From Chionoecetes opilio (lineage: Eukaryota; Arthropoda; Malacostraca; Decapoda; Majidae): a DNA stretch of 64,000 nt. The notes beneath the pieces are model-generated. The model did no database searches. It was given only the letters and a program-made list of their open reading frames with translations, and was not told where the DNA came from. Where the stretch lies: contig JACEEZ010018526.1 of assembly GCA_016584305.1 (NCBI GenBank), forward strand, positions 116,914 to 180,913. Reading direction: 5' to 3'. The position numbers were made by a program, and so were the translations under genes. Of this stretch, positions 36,683 through 47,390 are shown in pieces (within the stretch, counting starts at the first letter, position 1; each line of letters starts with the position of its first letter).

Positions 36683-36918
36683 AATTTCTAATTCCCACTG
36701 ATTTTATGTTTGGCATGTACACAGTAGCCTACATCATATGTTAATTTTGGTTTGAGTACGGATAATAATTTTAATAATTAATTAAAGTAATTCCAACAGG
36801 TACAATTTTATATCAGAAGTTAATTCATGTGAGGAGGGGTGATGGTGAAAAAGGGGTGCCACAGAAAGGATTATATAAATCCAGGGTGCCATCACTGACA
36901 AAAGTTTGCGAACCTCTG
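36683..36918 (-). mobile_element. terminus of a hAT-type non-autonomous element
   Basis: Read on the minus strand the segment starts CAGAGGTTCGCAAACTTTTG at 36918, close to the CAGnGGTnCnCAAACT consensus of hAT ends. It continues without coding potential to the gap. Beyond it the tandem-unit 3' flank resumes (TCTAGATGTACAAC at 36921). The partner end is not visible, presumably in the gap. Confidence 0.6.
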
Positions 36919-36920
36919 GT

Positions 36921-37450
36921 CTAGATGTACAACTGTATCTAATTTATTATGTATGTTTATTTATTATCTAAACCTGTACAATTTTTTTAAGTAAAAGTGA
37001 TTTTTCTACATTTCGCTTGTCTTTCGTGCCTTGTGTTGAAGAGTGCCAGTAAGAGTAAATATTGTAATCTGTTCAAAAGGAAAACTGAAGTTTAAAAAGC
37101 AAACAAATATACAAACTAAGTATAAACAAAAATCGTTGGTGGTGTTCACTGTTCAGGAAGTCTTGCTTCAATTCGTATCTTTTCTTGTTTTCTCTCAATT
37201 ATTCAGGTTACACATACCTGTCTTGTACACGTGATTTATGACTGCTATTAGGCTATGAGGTCACGGAAACGATTGCTTCACGTCTTCTTTCTGAATCATA
37301 ATAAACATGAATAATGACTCCCACTGTCACCGTGGCTGTTCTTAGACGACTCCTGTTGTACTGCCTCGTGCCATTACGTGGACTGAGCGGCAAGGGTTAC
37401 TGCATCACCTACACTCTAACTTATCAGGATTGAAAATGTGACATAGCTTT
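36921..37450 (+). repeat. VEGF-gene 3' flank without its gene, unit R2
   Basis: Matches 27788-28320 and 40527-41046. The coding part and promoter that should precede it are gone from this unit. Confidence 0.8.
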
Positions 37451-37451
37451 A

Positions 37452-37496
37452 ACATCTACGCCCTTATTAGTCATAGACTAATAAGAGCGTAGATGC
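37452..37496. repeat. 21-bp hairpin, unit R2/R3 boundary
   Basis: Same inverted repeat as 28321-28365, loop ATA at 37473-37475. Confidence 0.85.
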
Positions 37497-37528
37497 CGCC
37501 CTCAAAACCTTCCGTATCATTATCTGCT

Positions 37529-37921
37529 GTCGCATACACTTTCCTATAAAAACTCAATAAATTGGTGAGACATGACCTATCCTTGGTGAATCCATGTTGT
37601 GAATCATTGCCCAAACCATGTTTTCCTAAATGCTCTCTCTAATGTTTTTGCAATAATAGATTCCAATAATTTACCTACCACTGACGTCAGGCTAACGGGT
37701 CGATAATATGACATAGTCCTCTATCACCCTTCTTAAATATGGGGACTACATTTCCTTTCCTCCGTATTGACGGCCCTTCGCTTATATCAACCGATTTCCT
37801 AAAAATGTGCACTAACGGCTCACTAACAACCTCTTTGCATTCTTTTAATACTCTGGGATAAACTTCATCTGTTCCTGGTGACTCAAAATTCTTCATTCTA
37901 TTTATACCCTCTTCATTCATT
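37529..37921 (-). pseudogene. non-LTR reverse-transcriptase fragment, unit R3
   Basis: Third near-identical copy of the truncated RT segment (IFKKGDR, SPGTDEVYPR). Inactive. Confidence 0.85.
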
Positions 37922-39800
37922 CTATTTATATACGTGATGATAATTATAGCTATGATAATTGTGATAATGATAATAATAATAGATAGGCTGATAGTGACAA
38001 TTATAATAATAGTAATATAATGAAATATCAATAAAATCAATAATGTTATAGATAACCATAATATTTATACATACATACATGAAGGCGTATCTAATAGACT
38101 AACATGAGACAGGTTAATGTAGAGATGGTCTACTGTAAGTTTTTCAGCATTACCTTTGCTTTCCTAAGTGTACCTGTGTTACCAGGACAGATCTGTAAAA
38201 GGCGACGCCATAACACCACTAGACATATCGGAGGCGAAACTATAAGTGGTGAGGAAGCCTTCGGTGGGCGTGTTCTTAGAGCCACAGCCATGTTCACTAG
38301 CTTGCCTCCTTAACGCCGGTGGGGAGCTAAATAAATCAGTAAATATAAAATTAAAATGCATATAACATGATGGAAATGAGTTAAGTGAATGAATAACTTC
38401 AAAACACTTACAGGATGGTAGAATCTCGTTGATAAAATAGTATACAACGCTGAGTCACACCGGATACAAAACACAGTGGCCTAACAAAAAGAAAAAATAA
38501 CGTAGTACGCACATGAATTGTTTATTCTCCATGTGCACGTGCAGGAAAATCCATGGAAAATAAACGATAATCATTTCGTTCTTCTAAACTGTGACATAAT
38601 CCTTGAGGTTTAATGTTTGATTTAATGATATTCGAGTAAGCGTCAAAAGAGGAGGAGGAAGGTCCACTTAAAACGTTTACCCTTGCATTACCAACACGTT
38701 TGCGGTCTTATAATTATTTGCCTTCGTTGTCTCAATAAAAGAACGTTTCTCATGCGTGTGGGTGTATGAGTGAGTCAGAGAGCGAGTGAACATAGACAAA
38801 CAGCCAGACAGACAGACCAGACAGAGCTGTCATAGAACATAATGTGAGAGTGATAGAGTAGGTAACAGGATGGCACAGAGAAGGCCATCAATAAACTTCC
38901 AGAAGCACTTGAGGAATACTACTTCAGTCTCTATCGAGCTGTTAGTACAAAACCCAACCTGTGAGCAGTTGAAAATATAGACAGCTTCTGAAGAGCGAAT
39001 TAATATCATAGAAAAAATGCATGTGTATGTAAATCTTGCAGGTATTCAAGTATGAAAAGGTTCTCCTATGAATCCTCGGAGTTTGACATATCGTAGCCGT
39101 GTGAGGAGTGGAAGGAAGTAATGTGAAAGCGTAACTAAAGACACAACAAAACATCATCCATTAAATGACCTAAATAAACGCGGTTAGGCAGGCGGGGAGA
39201 ATGTAGACGGGACGGCAATGGTGGATGAAGGCAATGGGGAAAGGAGGGGGGGTGGAGTAGGCGGAGGAAATTGGGCGGGTGGGAGGGTGGGCCTTAGAGG
39301 GCAGGGCAGGGCAGGGCAGGGCAGGGCAGGGCAGGGCAGGCGGGTGAAAGCAAGTGGACAGGAGAGCGTTGTGGGAAGGTAGGATAGTCAAGGCCATGCA
39401 GGGTTACATCATCATGAGTAAGTTCTACACGGTGGCAGGAGTGGAAATGAAAACATAAGGCTTTGGTTTCTGTCTCACCTTTGTATATAAAACATGTTAC
39501 GCCTGTCTCCTAAGTGTCATCGCTCATCTGGTGGCGTCCGTGAAAACATTACGTATCCACCAGTCCCTAAGTTTTACTTGTCAAGAACAATCCACCACTT
39601 CGTTTATGTAGAATTATGTTAATACCACTTTTCTGTACAAAAAAATCTCAAAAACATTGATGCGAGCAGATGTTTCATCCGTGTGTTGAATGCTATGCTA
39701 CGTAATAATTGTCATGTGATACAAACGAATCCAGAGCAGCTCGTACCATGTCATTCGGCATACGCGTCACACTTATGACAGAAACGTTCTGGCACCCGGC
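37922..39800 (+). repeat. tandem-unit spacer R3, with empty Academ target
   Basis: Same AT-rich tract and spacer as R1. The intact target ACACAGTGGCC is near 38472-38482. The (GGGCA)n array is at 39298-39341 with about eight repeats. A few small indels versus R1 (for example a shorter ATCATGATAG stretch near 39005). No gene recognised. Confidence 0.8.
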
Positions 39801-39810
39801 TATATAAATA
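39801..39810 (+). promoter_or_regulatory. TATA box of the intact VEGF-like gene
   Basis: TATATAAATA within CCCGGCTATATAAATACGG, about 190 bp upstream of the ATG. Expected transcription start near 39830-39835 in GCAGTGCTGCACTCACTC. A TCAGT arthropod initiator-like motif occurs further down, at about 39858-39863. The predicted 5' UTR is about 165 bp with no obvious intron. Confidence 0.7.
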
Positions 39811-39998
39811 CGGCAGAGCGTGGCTGCAGTGCTGCACTCACTCTCCTCCGTCGGCTGCTCAGTCAACACCCCAGCCGCACCTCTCCAGTGACTGGTCGAG
39901 CCACAAGCCAGGAGTTCCCACAACCCAGTCATAAGAACAGAAGAACATAAGTAAGCTACAAGAGGCAGTGAGACCTACACGTGATAGTTCCTGTAGTC

Positions 39999-40448
39999 AT
40001 GTCTGCACATAGAAGTCACCAGCAAGTTGGGTCAACCACTGTGTTGGCTGCGATGGTTCTTGTGGCTACACTGTGTTTGTCAAGAGTCGCCTGTTTCCCA
40101 GACAAGCATATCAAGGATTACAGAAACACACTATATCAGCAGAAACAGGAACTGGATAAGCTGAAGTGTGAACCCACGCTGACGAAGGTGCATGTGGAAT
40201 CTGTGCTGGAGTTCCACGACCCGCTGGCCGACGAGGAGTTCTTCCCCAAAGTGGTCTCTGTCAAGCGTTGCCTGGAATCTTGCAGTTTTTGTGGCATCCC
40301 CGCGGTGGGCGACCCAGTGGGGCGGTGCCAGCCAGTCCAGGAGGGCATCGTGGATCGCTCCATCCTCACGTTTTACTTCAAGGATAACAAAAGAAGATTC
40401 CAGCAGGTGATGGTGAAGGAACACACGGCATGCACGTGTTCCTCTTAA
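39999..40448 (+). CDS. secreted PDGF/VEGF-like cystine-knot growth factor (intact, single exon)
   Basis: 149 residues, ATG 39999, TAA 40446-40448. Residues about 13-32 (TTVLAAMVLVATLCLSRVAC) form a signal peptide; a charged helix-like stretch follows (YRNTLYQQKQELDKLK). The PDGF/VEGF domain spans C57 to C147, with C57, C91, C95, C98, C110, C145 and C147. FFPKVVSVKRC (81-91) aligns with the family's F-x-P-x-C-V-x(3)-R-C box, and MVKEHTACTC (138-147) with the terminal H-x2-C-x-C. The cysteine in the first box, which makes the interchain bond in VEGF, is valine here, and the RCGGCC core is loosened to RC-x3-C-x2-C. Family members are secreted ligands of PVR/VEGFR-type receptor tyrosine kinases. 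No intron is visible, unusual for this family, so a retrocopy origin is possible. Its TATA box is at 39801. Alternative: another cystine-knot hormone. Confidence 0.72.
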   Translation: MSAHRSHQQVGSTTVLAAMVLVATLCLSRVACFPDKHIKDYRNTLYQQKQELDKLKCEPTLTKVHVESVLEFHDPLADEEFFPKVVSVKRCLESCSFCGIPAVGDPVGRCQPVQEGIVDRSILTFYFKDNKRRFQQVMVKEHTACTCSS

Positions 40449-41046
40449 GCGCGGCCAAGCAATACAAAGGTTTATCAGTGATCCTGCTATATGTGTACCT
40501 TCATAGCTGTACGGTCTCGTGTGTCTAGATGTACAACTGTATCTAATTTATTATGTATGTTTATTTATTATCTAAACCTGTACATTTTTTTTCAGTAAAA
40601 GTGATTTTTCTACATTTCGCTTGTCTTTCGTGCCTTGTGTTGAAGAGTGCCAGTAAGAGTAAATATTGTAATCTGTTCAAAAGGAAAACTGAAGTTTAAA
40701 AAGCAAACAAATATACAAACTAAGTATAAACAAAAATCGTTGGTGGTGTTCACTGTTCAGGAAGTCTTGCTTCAATTCGGATCTTTTCTTGTTTTCTCTC
40801 AATTATTCCGGTTACTCATACCTGTCTTCTACACGTGATTTATGACTGCTATTAGGCTATGAGGTCACGGAAACGATTGCTTCACGTCTTCTTTCTGAAT
40901 CATAATAAACATGAATAATGACTCCCACTGTCACCGTGGCTGTTCTTAGACGACTCCTGGTGTACTGCCTCGTGCCATTACGTGGACTGAGCGGCAAGGG
41001 TTACTGCATCACCTACACTCTAACTTATCAGGATTGAAAATGTGAC
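40449..41046 (+). repeat. 3' flank of the intact VEGF-like gene; end of the tandem array
   Basis: Shared with the other units up to GAAAATGTGACA (about 41046), after which sequence is unique; the hairpin is missing here. AATAAA at 40904-40909 is a candidate poly-A signal. Confidence 0.65.
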
Positions 41047-41587
41047 AGTGTTAACATCTATGCTCAATTCATTGCTCATATTAGGCCTAGGTGACATTAC
41101 AACTATGTGGTGGGTGAGAGGTGTGGCCCAGAGAACGATGAAACACTTGTCATATAATGGTTGCAGTGTTTGTTGTATAGGCTGTGGTTAGCAGTGTTTA
41201 CCCCTCCCGAGAATCACGAGGCATATATTATTCATTTTTTTAAATAATAGGTTAGTGTTAAGGAGATTTATTTATTTTTCAGTTTAATTGTTTTAACTAT
41301 TTATCAAACTAGTCATTCCATTATTATTTCCAGTTGACATTTTGTATTTCTTTATTTTTTCATTGAGCTTATAAATTAACTTGTATTTATCTTTTCCATT
41401 ATTCATTTCATTGATTAATATTCTATGTTTATGCATTTATTAATTTTAGTGTAGGGTAAATAAAGTATTTCCCCTGATTCAAACGTTTACTACCAGGAGG
41501 TGAGGGAGAACAGTTGTAAATTTAGGGTAATAAACAAAAAAAGCGTAAATATATCCGGTTCATATTCATAGTTGGGGAGTGGTTGTG

Positions 41588-41628
<41 letters not shown>

Positions 41629-42255
41629 ACTGTATTCACCTAGTTGCAGCAGGTAACCGATGCATATAATTATCTTATGCCCTCCTGCATAGATCGAAGG
41701 AATAATAAATCGATCAGTATTTCAACATTTTGAGTCTACCATTCTGTGGTCCCAATTCTCTCCCTGAAACCCTGAAATTCCCCTCAGGGGAACTCCTCCC
41801 TGGTTGACAATCCCTGCTCTATAGTCCTCTTCCGCTCCTTTTTCTAGCCCACTTATTTCCCCTTTTTTTCCCCTTTCCTTTCTGTGCTTGTTCTTCATCA
41901 GTAGCTTTCCTTGATTTTATTATGTGCAAACGTTTCCTTTTCGGCGCCAGTGTGTTCGTTCCGCCGCGGATACGTTTAGAGACACGTGCAGTGGTGCCGA
42001 GGGAGGGAGACGACCTACGTTTTGCCCGTCAAGATGGTATTAACGTCCTTTTCACCTGTATTCTTTTTCTCTTAAATCCTAAAACAATACGAAGCTTGTA
42101 TGTTTCAAAGGATAAGTCTGATGCCGAGAAAATTCAGGGATAAAATTGTAATCAATGACGCTCAACGTATTTTTCATGAAGGTTGTTGAACGTTATCAAG
42201 TTAAGGTATCGTTTAATTAAGTTTAGTGGTTGTGAAAGAAGGTGAGGCAAAAAAT
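41047..42255. other. unique flank; (GT)n and a dispersed repeat, no clear gene
   Basis: AT-rich single-copy sequence. A (GT)n run is at 41583-41629. 41640-41816 (minus) is a dispersed repeat matching 43667-43815; it begins on the minus strand with CAGGGATTGTCAACCAGGG, reminiscent of hAT ends. An open frame at 41922-42143 has natural composition (VFVPPRIRLETRAVVPREGD) and could hold an exon, but I have no homology for it. Confidence 0.45.
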
Positions 42256-43043
42256 GAACGTGAATAAATGAGGTAAAAGGATGATACACAGTGACAACAT
42301 TTTTTTAATGACAACCAGGATCGAGTGACAACTTTCAATGTTATGACAATTATGGCAAATATTTTATTACTTTTATGATATCCGTATCAGCATTATTGAT
42401 ACTATTGTTATCATTATTATCTTTATTAGTATTAGTAATAATTATTATTTGATTAATGTATCTTTTTACATATGTGGGAGTTGTTCTATTCCACTGCATT
42501 ACATTGCCTTACGAGGTGGTTGTCTTGGTGAGTTGTTTGACGGAATCCTCATTATTTCAATCAATCACTGGCATCCTGATTAGCCAATTCACCGAAAGTC
42601 AGCATATTTTCACACACACACACCCAATCACCCACCCACCCACCCACCCACCCACCCACCCACCCACCCACCCACCCACCCACCCGAACGTGAATAAATG
42701 AGGTAAAAGGATGATACACAGTGACAACATTTTTTTAATGACAACCAGGATCGAGTGACAACTTTCAATGTTATGACAATTATGGCAAATATTTTATTAC
42801 TTTTATGATATCCGTATCAGCATTATTGATACTATTGTTATCATTATTATCTTTATTAGTATTAGTAAAAATTATTATTTGATTAATGTATCTTTTTACA
42901 TATGTGGGAGTTGTTCTATTCCACTGCATTACATTGCCTTACGAGGTGGTTGTCTTGGTGAGTTGTTTGACGGAATCCTCATTATTTCAATCAATCACTG
43001 GCATCCTGATTAGCCAATTCACCGAAAGTCAGCATATTTTCAC
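42256..43043. repeat. 358-bp tandem duplication separated by a (CCCA)n array
   Basis: 42256-42613 and 42686-43043 are nearly identical (one visible substitution near 42870). Between them lies CA followed by CCCA tandem sequence (42614-42685); after the second copy comes a C-rich version (43044-43078). An array-length or assembly duplication. No gene. Confidence 0.92.
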
Positions 43044-43204
43044 CCCCCCCCCCACCCCCCCCCCCCACCCCCACCCCATACGCGTCCATCCGGAATGACG
43101 GGAGCTTTCCTGCATTGCGGCGATCGGAAGAGCAGAGCGGCAGGCAGTGAGGGCTTGGCCGTGCAACCTAACTGTTCATGAAAGTATTAATCACCCACAT
43201 AGTA

Positions 43205-43228
43205 ACACACACACACACACACACACAC

Positions 43229-43291
<63 letters not shown>
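43205..43291. repeat. (CA)n microsatellite
   Basis: About 85 bp of CA repeats with one interruption. Confidence 0.97.
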
Positions 43292-43666
43292 TGCAAGATA
43301 CGATGGATATAACATACATAAATGAGCTCAGTGGAGATATCAAGGAAAACTGAAAAAAATTCAAGTCTACCAGCCATTTAATTCTTTCTTCATTCAAACG
43401 AGACTTAAAGTGGAAGGAAATAAGATTACTTAACCTTGTATGACATTATAATCTGAGCTCTCTCTCAATAAGCAGGGAACCCCCTCGAGGGGAAACATTT
43501 AAACGAAGGGCGGGCGTTTTCCCGCCTAGGGACGAACACTATACTCTTCATACTATACACTGTCACTATACTCTCCGCCGTATGAGGTTATCCCAACTTT
43601 CGGTCAGGGAACTTGGCAATCCTACCATAGAAGTCATACTGCGAAACATACTTATACTTTCAGGGA

Positions 43667-43815
43667 ATGGATCATACTTTTCAGGGAATTTTAGGGTTTC
43701 AGGGAGGAGATTAGGATTTGATGGATAGATTCAAAATGTAAAAATACTGATATTTTTCTTCCTTCGTGTTTTCCAGGGGGGCACAAAAAAAAGTATGCAT
43801 CGGTTACCTACTGTA
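43667..43815 (+). repeat. dispersed repeat, second copy
   Basis: Matches the complement of 41640-41816: GTTTCAGGGAG, then TTCAAAATGTAAAAATACTGA, and TATGCATCGGTTACCT near the end. Probably a short non-autonomous element; ends not resolved. Confidence 0.6.
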
Positions 43816-44562
43816 AATATAATAAAGTAAAGAATATTTTCTGTTCTATATCCACGTTATTTGGAATGGACCTTGAGTCAAACAATGCTGGAAAGGAGGG
43901 AAGGACATGCCGACATAGGGTGAGAAGGGTGCACGGGACAAAGAAAAGGAAATGTTGAGACTTGGTCTGGAGGGCACGTATGTATGACGCAGATACGGCA
44001 GAGTACGTATCTTACGTACCTTATCTTATCTTATCTTATCTTACGTAGTACGTTCCCTTCCTCACCCCGACCACCGCCACAACGCGCCGCTCCTCCCTGG
44101 CACACCTGCACCAGTGCACATGCATACCACCACACCTGTTTGTAGTCTTCAGGCAAATATTTGTAAGTTAGGGATGCACATTACAATTTCCCTTAACCTT
44201 ATCGCACCCTCCTCCTCCTTATCATCATAATCATCATTATCATTAGCTGCCTGCGTATACGTATCAACAAGATTTATTTGGTTTAGGTACGTTTAGGTGA
44301 AATAAGATTCATCCGTATTATACAGCCTACAGGTCTATCGATACTCTGAATAATTCCTGAACGAAAGTAATTAGAGTGGAGGCAAGTGTATGTGTGCTAG
44401 GGGTGTGGGGAGGGAGTCCAAGATGATAAATCCTTAGTTGTAACGTTTTACCTGGTGCAAAAACAGGGTCATCTAAATGCACAGTGTAATCCGATACCGC
44501 TTGTCTCATTTGTTTCATAACTAGAATGTTACGCTTTTCCTTAATTCTATTTGTATTTGTTT
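43816..44562. other. no gene recognised; short (TTATC)n
   Basis: Contains a TTATC pentamer run at about 44021-44044, flanked by ACGTAC-type sequence. Otherwise ordinary non-coding sequence. Confidence 0.5.
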
Positions 44563-44940
<378 letters not shown>

Positions 44941-45236
44941 GGGTACTCCGTGGTGTAGGGGAAGCACGCTCGGTTCACAACCGAGAAGTCTCGGGTTTGA
45001 TCCCCAGGCGGAGCGGAAACAGATGGGTTGTTTCCTTAAAACCCGAGCCCCTGTCCACCCAGCAGTGAATGGGTACCGGGTGTTAGCCGGGGTTTGTGAC
45101 CTGCTCTCCGGGGTGCTGGCTTCGGCCAACACAAAGCACTAAGGATGAATGATAAAAATGTTGATATGGAGACGGGGCCACACGAGCATTGCTCTGGCCC
45201 TGTAAAATACAACTAGATGAATACAACTAGATGAAT
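44941..45236 (+). mobile_element. tRNA-Val-derived SINE, long form
   Basis: Head at 44941. The anticodon stem CTCGG/CCGAG encloses loop TTCACAA (44974-44980), giving anticodon CAC (Val). The B-box is near 44994-45005. The body includes GCTGGCTTCGGCCAACAC, then the GGAGACGGGGCCACACGAGC segment, and ends in a duplicated AATACAACTAGATG before CA repeats. Not a functional tRNA: the acceptor stem does not pair and the element continues for 220 bp. Confidence 0.88.
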
Positions 45237-45539
45237 ACACACACATCATAGCATTGCATCATGCAGTTGGTATTAGACATGCATAAAAAAAATGCTCTGA
45301 AAATACAAAAACACAAAAAGGATGACTAATAGTTAAGCAGAAACGCAAGTCAAAAACGTGGCTGTTAACATATTGTAATGATCGTGTGTCACCAAGCAAC
45401 GTTTTCACCACACGGCGCTGAGAGTGATGATACGTTTACTTGTTACAGTCAAGAGGTGTGCGTAACAATGACATGACTGGCTATCGACCCTCTGCTACCA
45501 TTCCCTGCACACAAATACAGGGTTCGTGCAATAAGACTT
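45237..45539. other. no recognised feature
   Basis: Ordinary non-coding sequence between the SINE and the retrotransposon remnant. Confidence 0.4.
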
Positions 45540-45870
45540 CGTTCAGAAAATCAAAGATGAGAGAATAGAACAAGAAAATGTTAAAAATATGTTTCAGTCC
45601 TCCAATCAAATTATCACTTGATCACATAGAAAACTGTTATTTCGTGCTAGACTATGGAATACGTAACATCATCAGTCACAAGAAGAACCTGCAATAAAGT
45701 TCTAATAGGAAGCACATACTGGAAAAGCGTTGACTTACCTGTAATAATGTATGGAGAAGAAATTATAAATAACACCAAAGAGGATCTAAGCAAAATACAA
45801 AGAGCAGAAAATAGAGCTTCCAGATACATATGATGCCCAAAATATACACCAATATGCAGCCTAGCTGCTT
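45540..45870 (+). pseudogene. non-LTR retrotransposon C-terminal fragment, part A
   Basis: In shifting frames the plus strand reads STYWKSVDLPVIMYGEE, IINNTKEDLSKIQRAENRAS and a PKYTPICSLA-like end. This is the post-catalytic region of non-LTR reverse transcriptases (VLYGxE...KLQxxxNxxxRxI...AP). The continuation (LRGEIGASS...) lies beyond the element inserted at 45871-46895. Inactive. Confidence 0.7.
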
Positions 45871-46895
45871 AGCTCCCTTCACACATGCCATAATCGAACC
45901 ACGAAAGCGCCAACAATTTGATTATTGACGCTATCGTGAAATTTGACCAAGATAAACGCAGACCACGATAGCCTCACAACAATGTCACGCTGCCTGTACG
46001 TATGTGTCATGACAGTCATAAGATGGTCACGATGGAGTCATGACAGTTGTAAGACTACGTCATGAATGGAAAATCAACGGTCATTTTGTCGTCACGATAG
46101 AGCTACAATAACCACGACAGTGCATGACGGTGCCATGAACGTATCACGGTAGCGTCAAGAGCTAGCAAGCAACATGCCCCACACGTGGGTGGGTGTTGCC
46201 ATGGTGATAGAAGGAAGGGAGGTAGAGATGAAGGTGGGAGAAACAAGGTTGTGTTGGTGATGGGGAAGGGGGGGAAACGAGGGGGAGGGATGTTGTGATA
46301 AAGAAGGGGGTGTTGATGTTGGTGGAGAAACGGGGGGGTGATGGAGAAGGCGTTGTTGGAGGTGGTGGAGATGTGAGTGCTTAAACGGGGTGGGTCGCAT
46401 CACCACGTGGTGATGGGAGTAGGGGATATGAAGTAAGGGGGGGGGTGGGTGTCACCACGTGGTGAGGGAGTATGGGATATGGAGTAAGGGGGGGGTGTCA
46501 CCACATGGTGAGGGAGTCGGGGGTGGGTGGAGGTGAATGAGAAAAGGGGGGTGGAGGCGGAAAAGGGTGCAGAAAAAGAGGGGAAGGTAGGGCTGAAGGC
46601 GGGCGCAACGGATTTTTATCGTCACGATAGAAATACGACGATCACGATAGTGTCACGAAGCTGCTACATAGATAACGATAGCGTCACGATAGACTTACGA
46701 TAGCGCTGCGTTGGGTACAAAATTCGGGGAGCTTCCCGATTTTTTAGTGCATGCACTAACTTTTCGTGGCCTCGGCCGAGCGCGTCACGAGCGTCACGAT
46801 CAGTCACGATGGACCCATAACCAGGACCATGACGGCGCCGCGCATTGCATTGTTGGCGCGTTCGTGGTTCCATTATGGCATGTGTGAAGGGGGCT
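45871..46895. mobile_element. non-autonomous TIR DNA element (~1.0 kb), possible PIF/Harbinger type
   Basis: The left end AGCTCCCTTCACACATGCCA matches the complement of the right end (AGCCCCCTTCACACATGCCA), with TIR homology of about 45 bp through CGCCAACAAT. Subterminal zones (45920-46150 and 46610-46810) are packed with variants of TCACGATAG. The middle (46390-46530) has three imperfect repeats of a GTGTCACCACGTGGTGAGGG unit. No coding capacity. It interrupts a retrotransposon gene, so the insertion is certain. TTA occurs at both edges, but the exact TSD is not resolved. Confidence 0.8.
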
Positions 46896-47390
46896 TTATT
46901 AGGGGAGAGATAGGAGCATCCTCACATGAAGCAAGAGATATGAAAACAAAACTTAGTTATATAAGACACATCATGCAGGACGAAAATGAATTACTAAAAG
47001 CTATCTTAGAAGACAGGTATATTGGAAAGATCCAAAGATCCATTAATAAAACTGTAAAGAAATATATGAAAGAAGTAAATCGAAACCTAAACAAAATTGG
47101 AAATATGAAGAAAGAAAAAATCAACCACATAATCAAGGAATGGGACTCAGAATGTTGGGAAGCAGAGCTGGAAACAAAAAAGACTTTAGACATATACAGA
47201 AAATACAAGAAAGAAATTGAGACAGAAAAATTAATATATGACAACACAATAGCCTCTGATATATTATTTCAAACAAGAACAAACACACTCAACCTAGGAT
47301 GGAGAGGAAAATATAAAAAAAGAATAAACATCTGCCCAATATGCAAACATGAAAATGAAGACCTGCAACATTTGCTGCTCTACTGTCCAG
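46896..47390 (+). pseudogene. non-LTR retrotransposon C-terminal fragment, part B
   Basis: A good open frame runs from about 46898 to the hAT insertion: RGEIGASSHEARDMKTKLSY, IRHIMQDENELLKAILEDR, many Lys/Glu residues, then TNTLNLGWRGKYKK and CPICKHENEDLQHLLLYCP. This is the C-terminal CxxC-x(7)-H-x(4)-C zinc knuckle typical of non-LTR elements (cf. CxxC...HxLxxCP). The protein should continue as GLQDYRNRG after 50550. Interrupted and therefore inactive. Confidence 0.8.

Noticed and set aside
36242..36722. Open frames spanning N runs (also 53546-54040)
   Set aside because: They are produced by reading through assembly gaps.
24790..41046. Endogenous virus carrying a captured growth factor
   Set aside because: No viral structural or replication gene is seen. 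The only polymerase-like sequences are short non-LTR retrotransposon fragments.
44941..45010. Functional tRNA-Val gene
   Set aside because: The anticodon arm is good, but the acceptor stem does not pair and the sequence continues into a conserved SINE body found in several copies.
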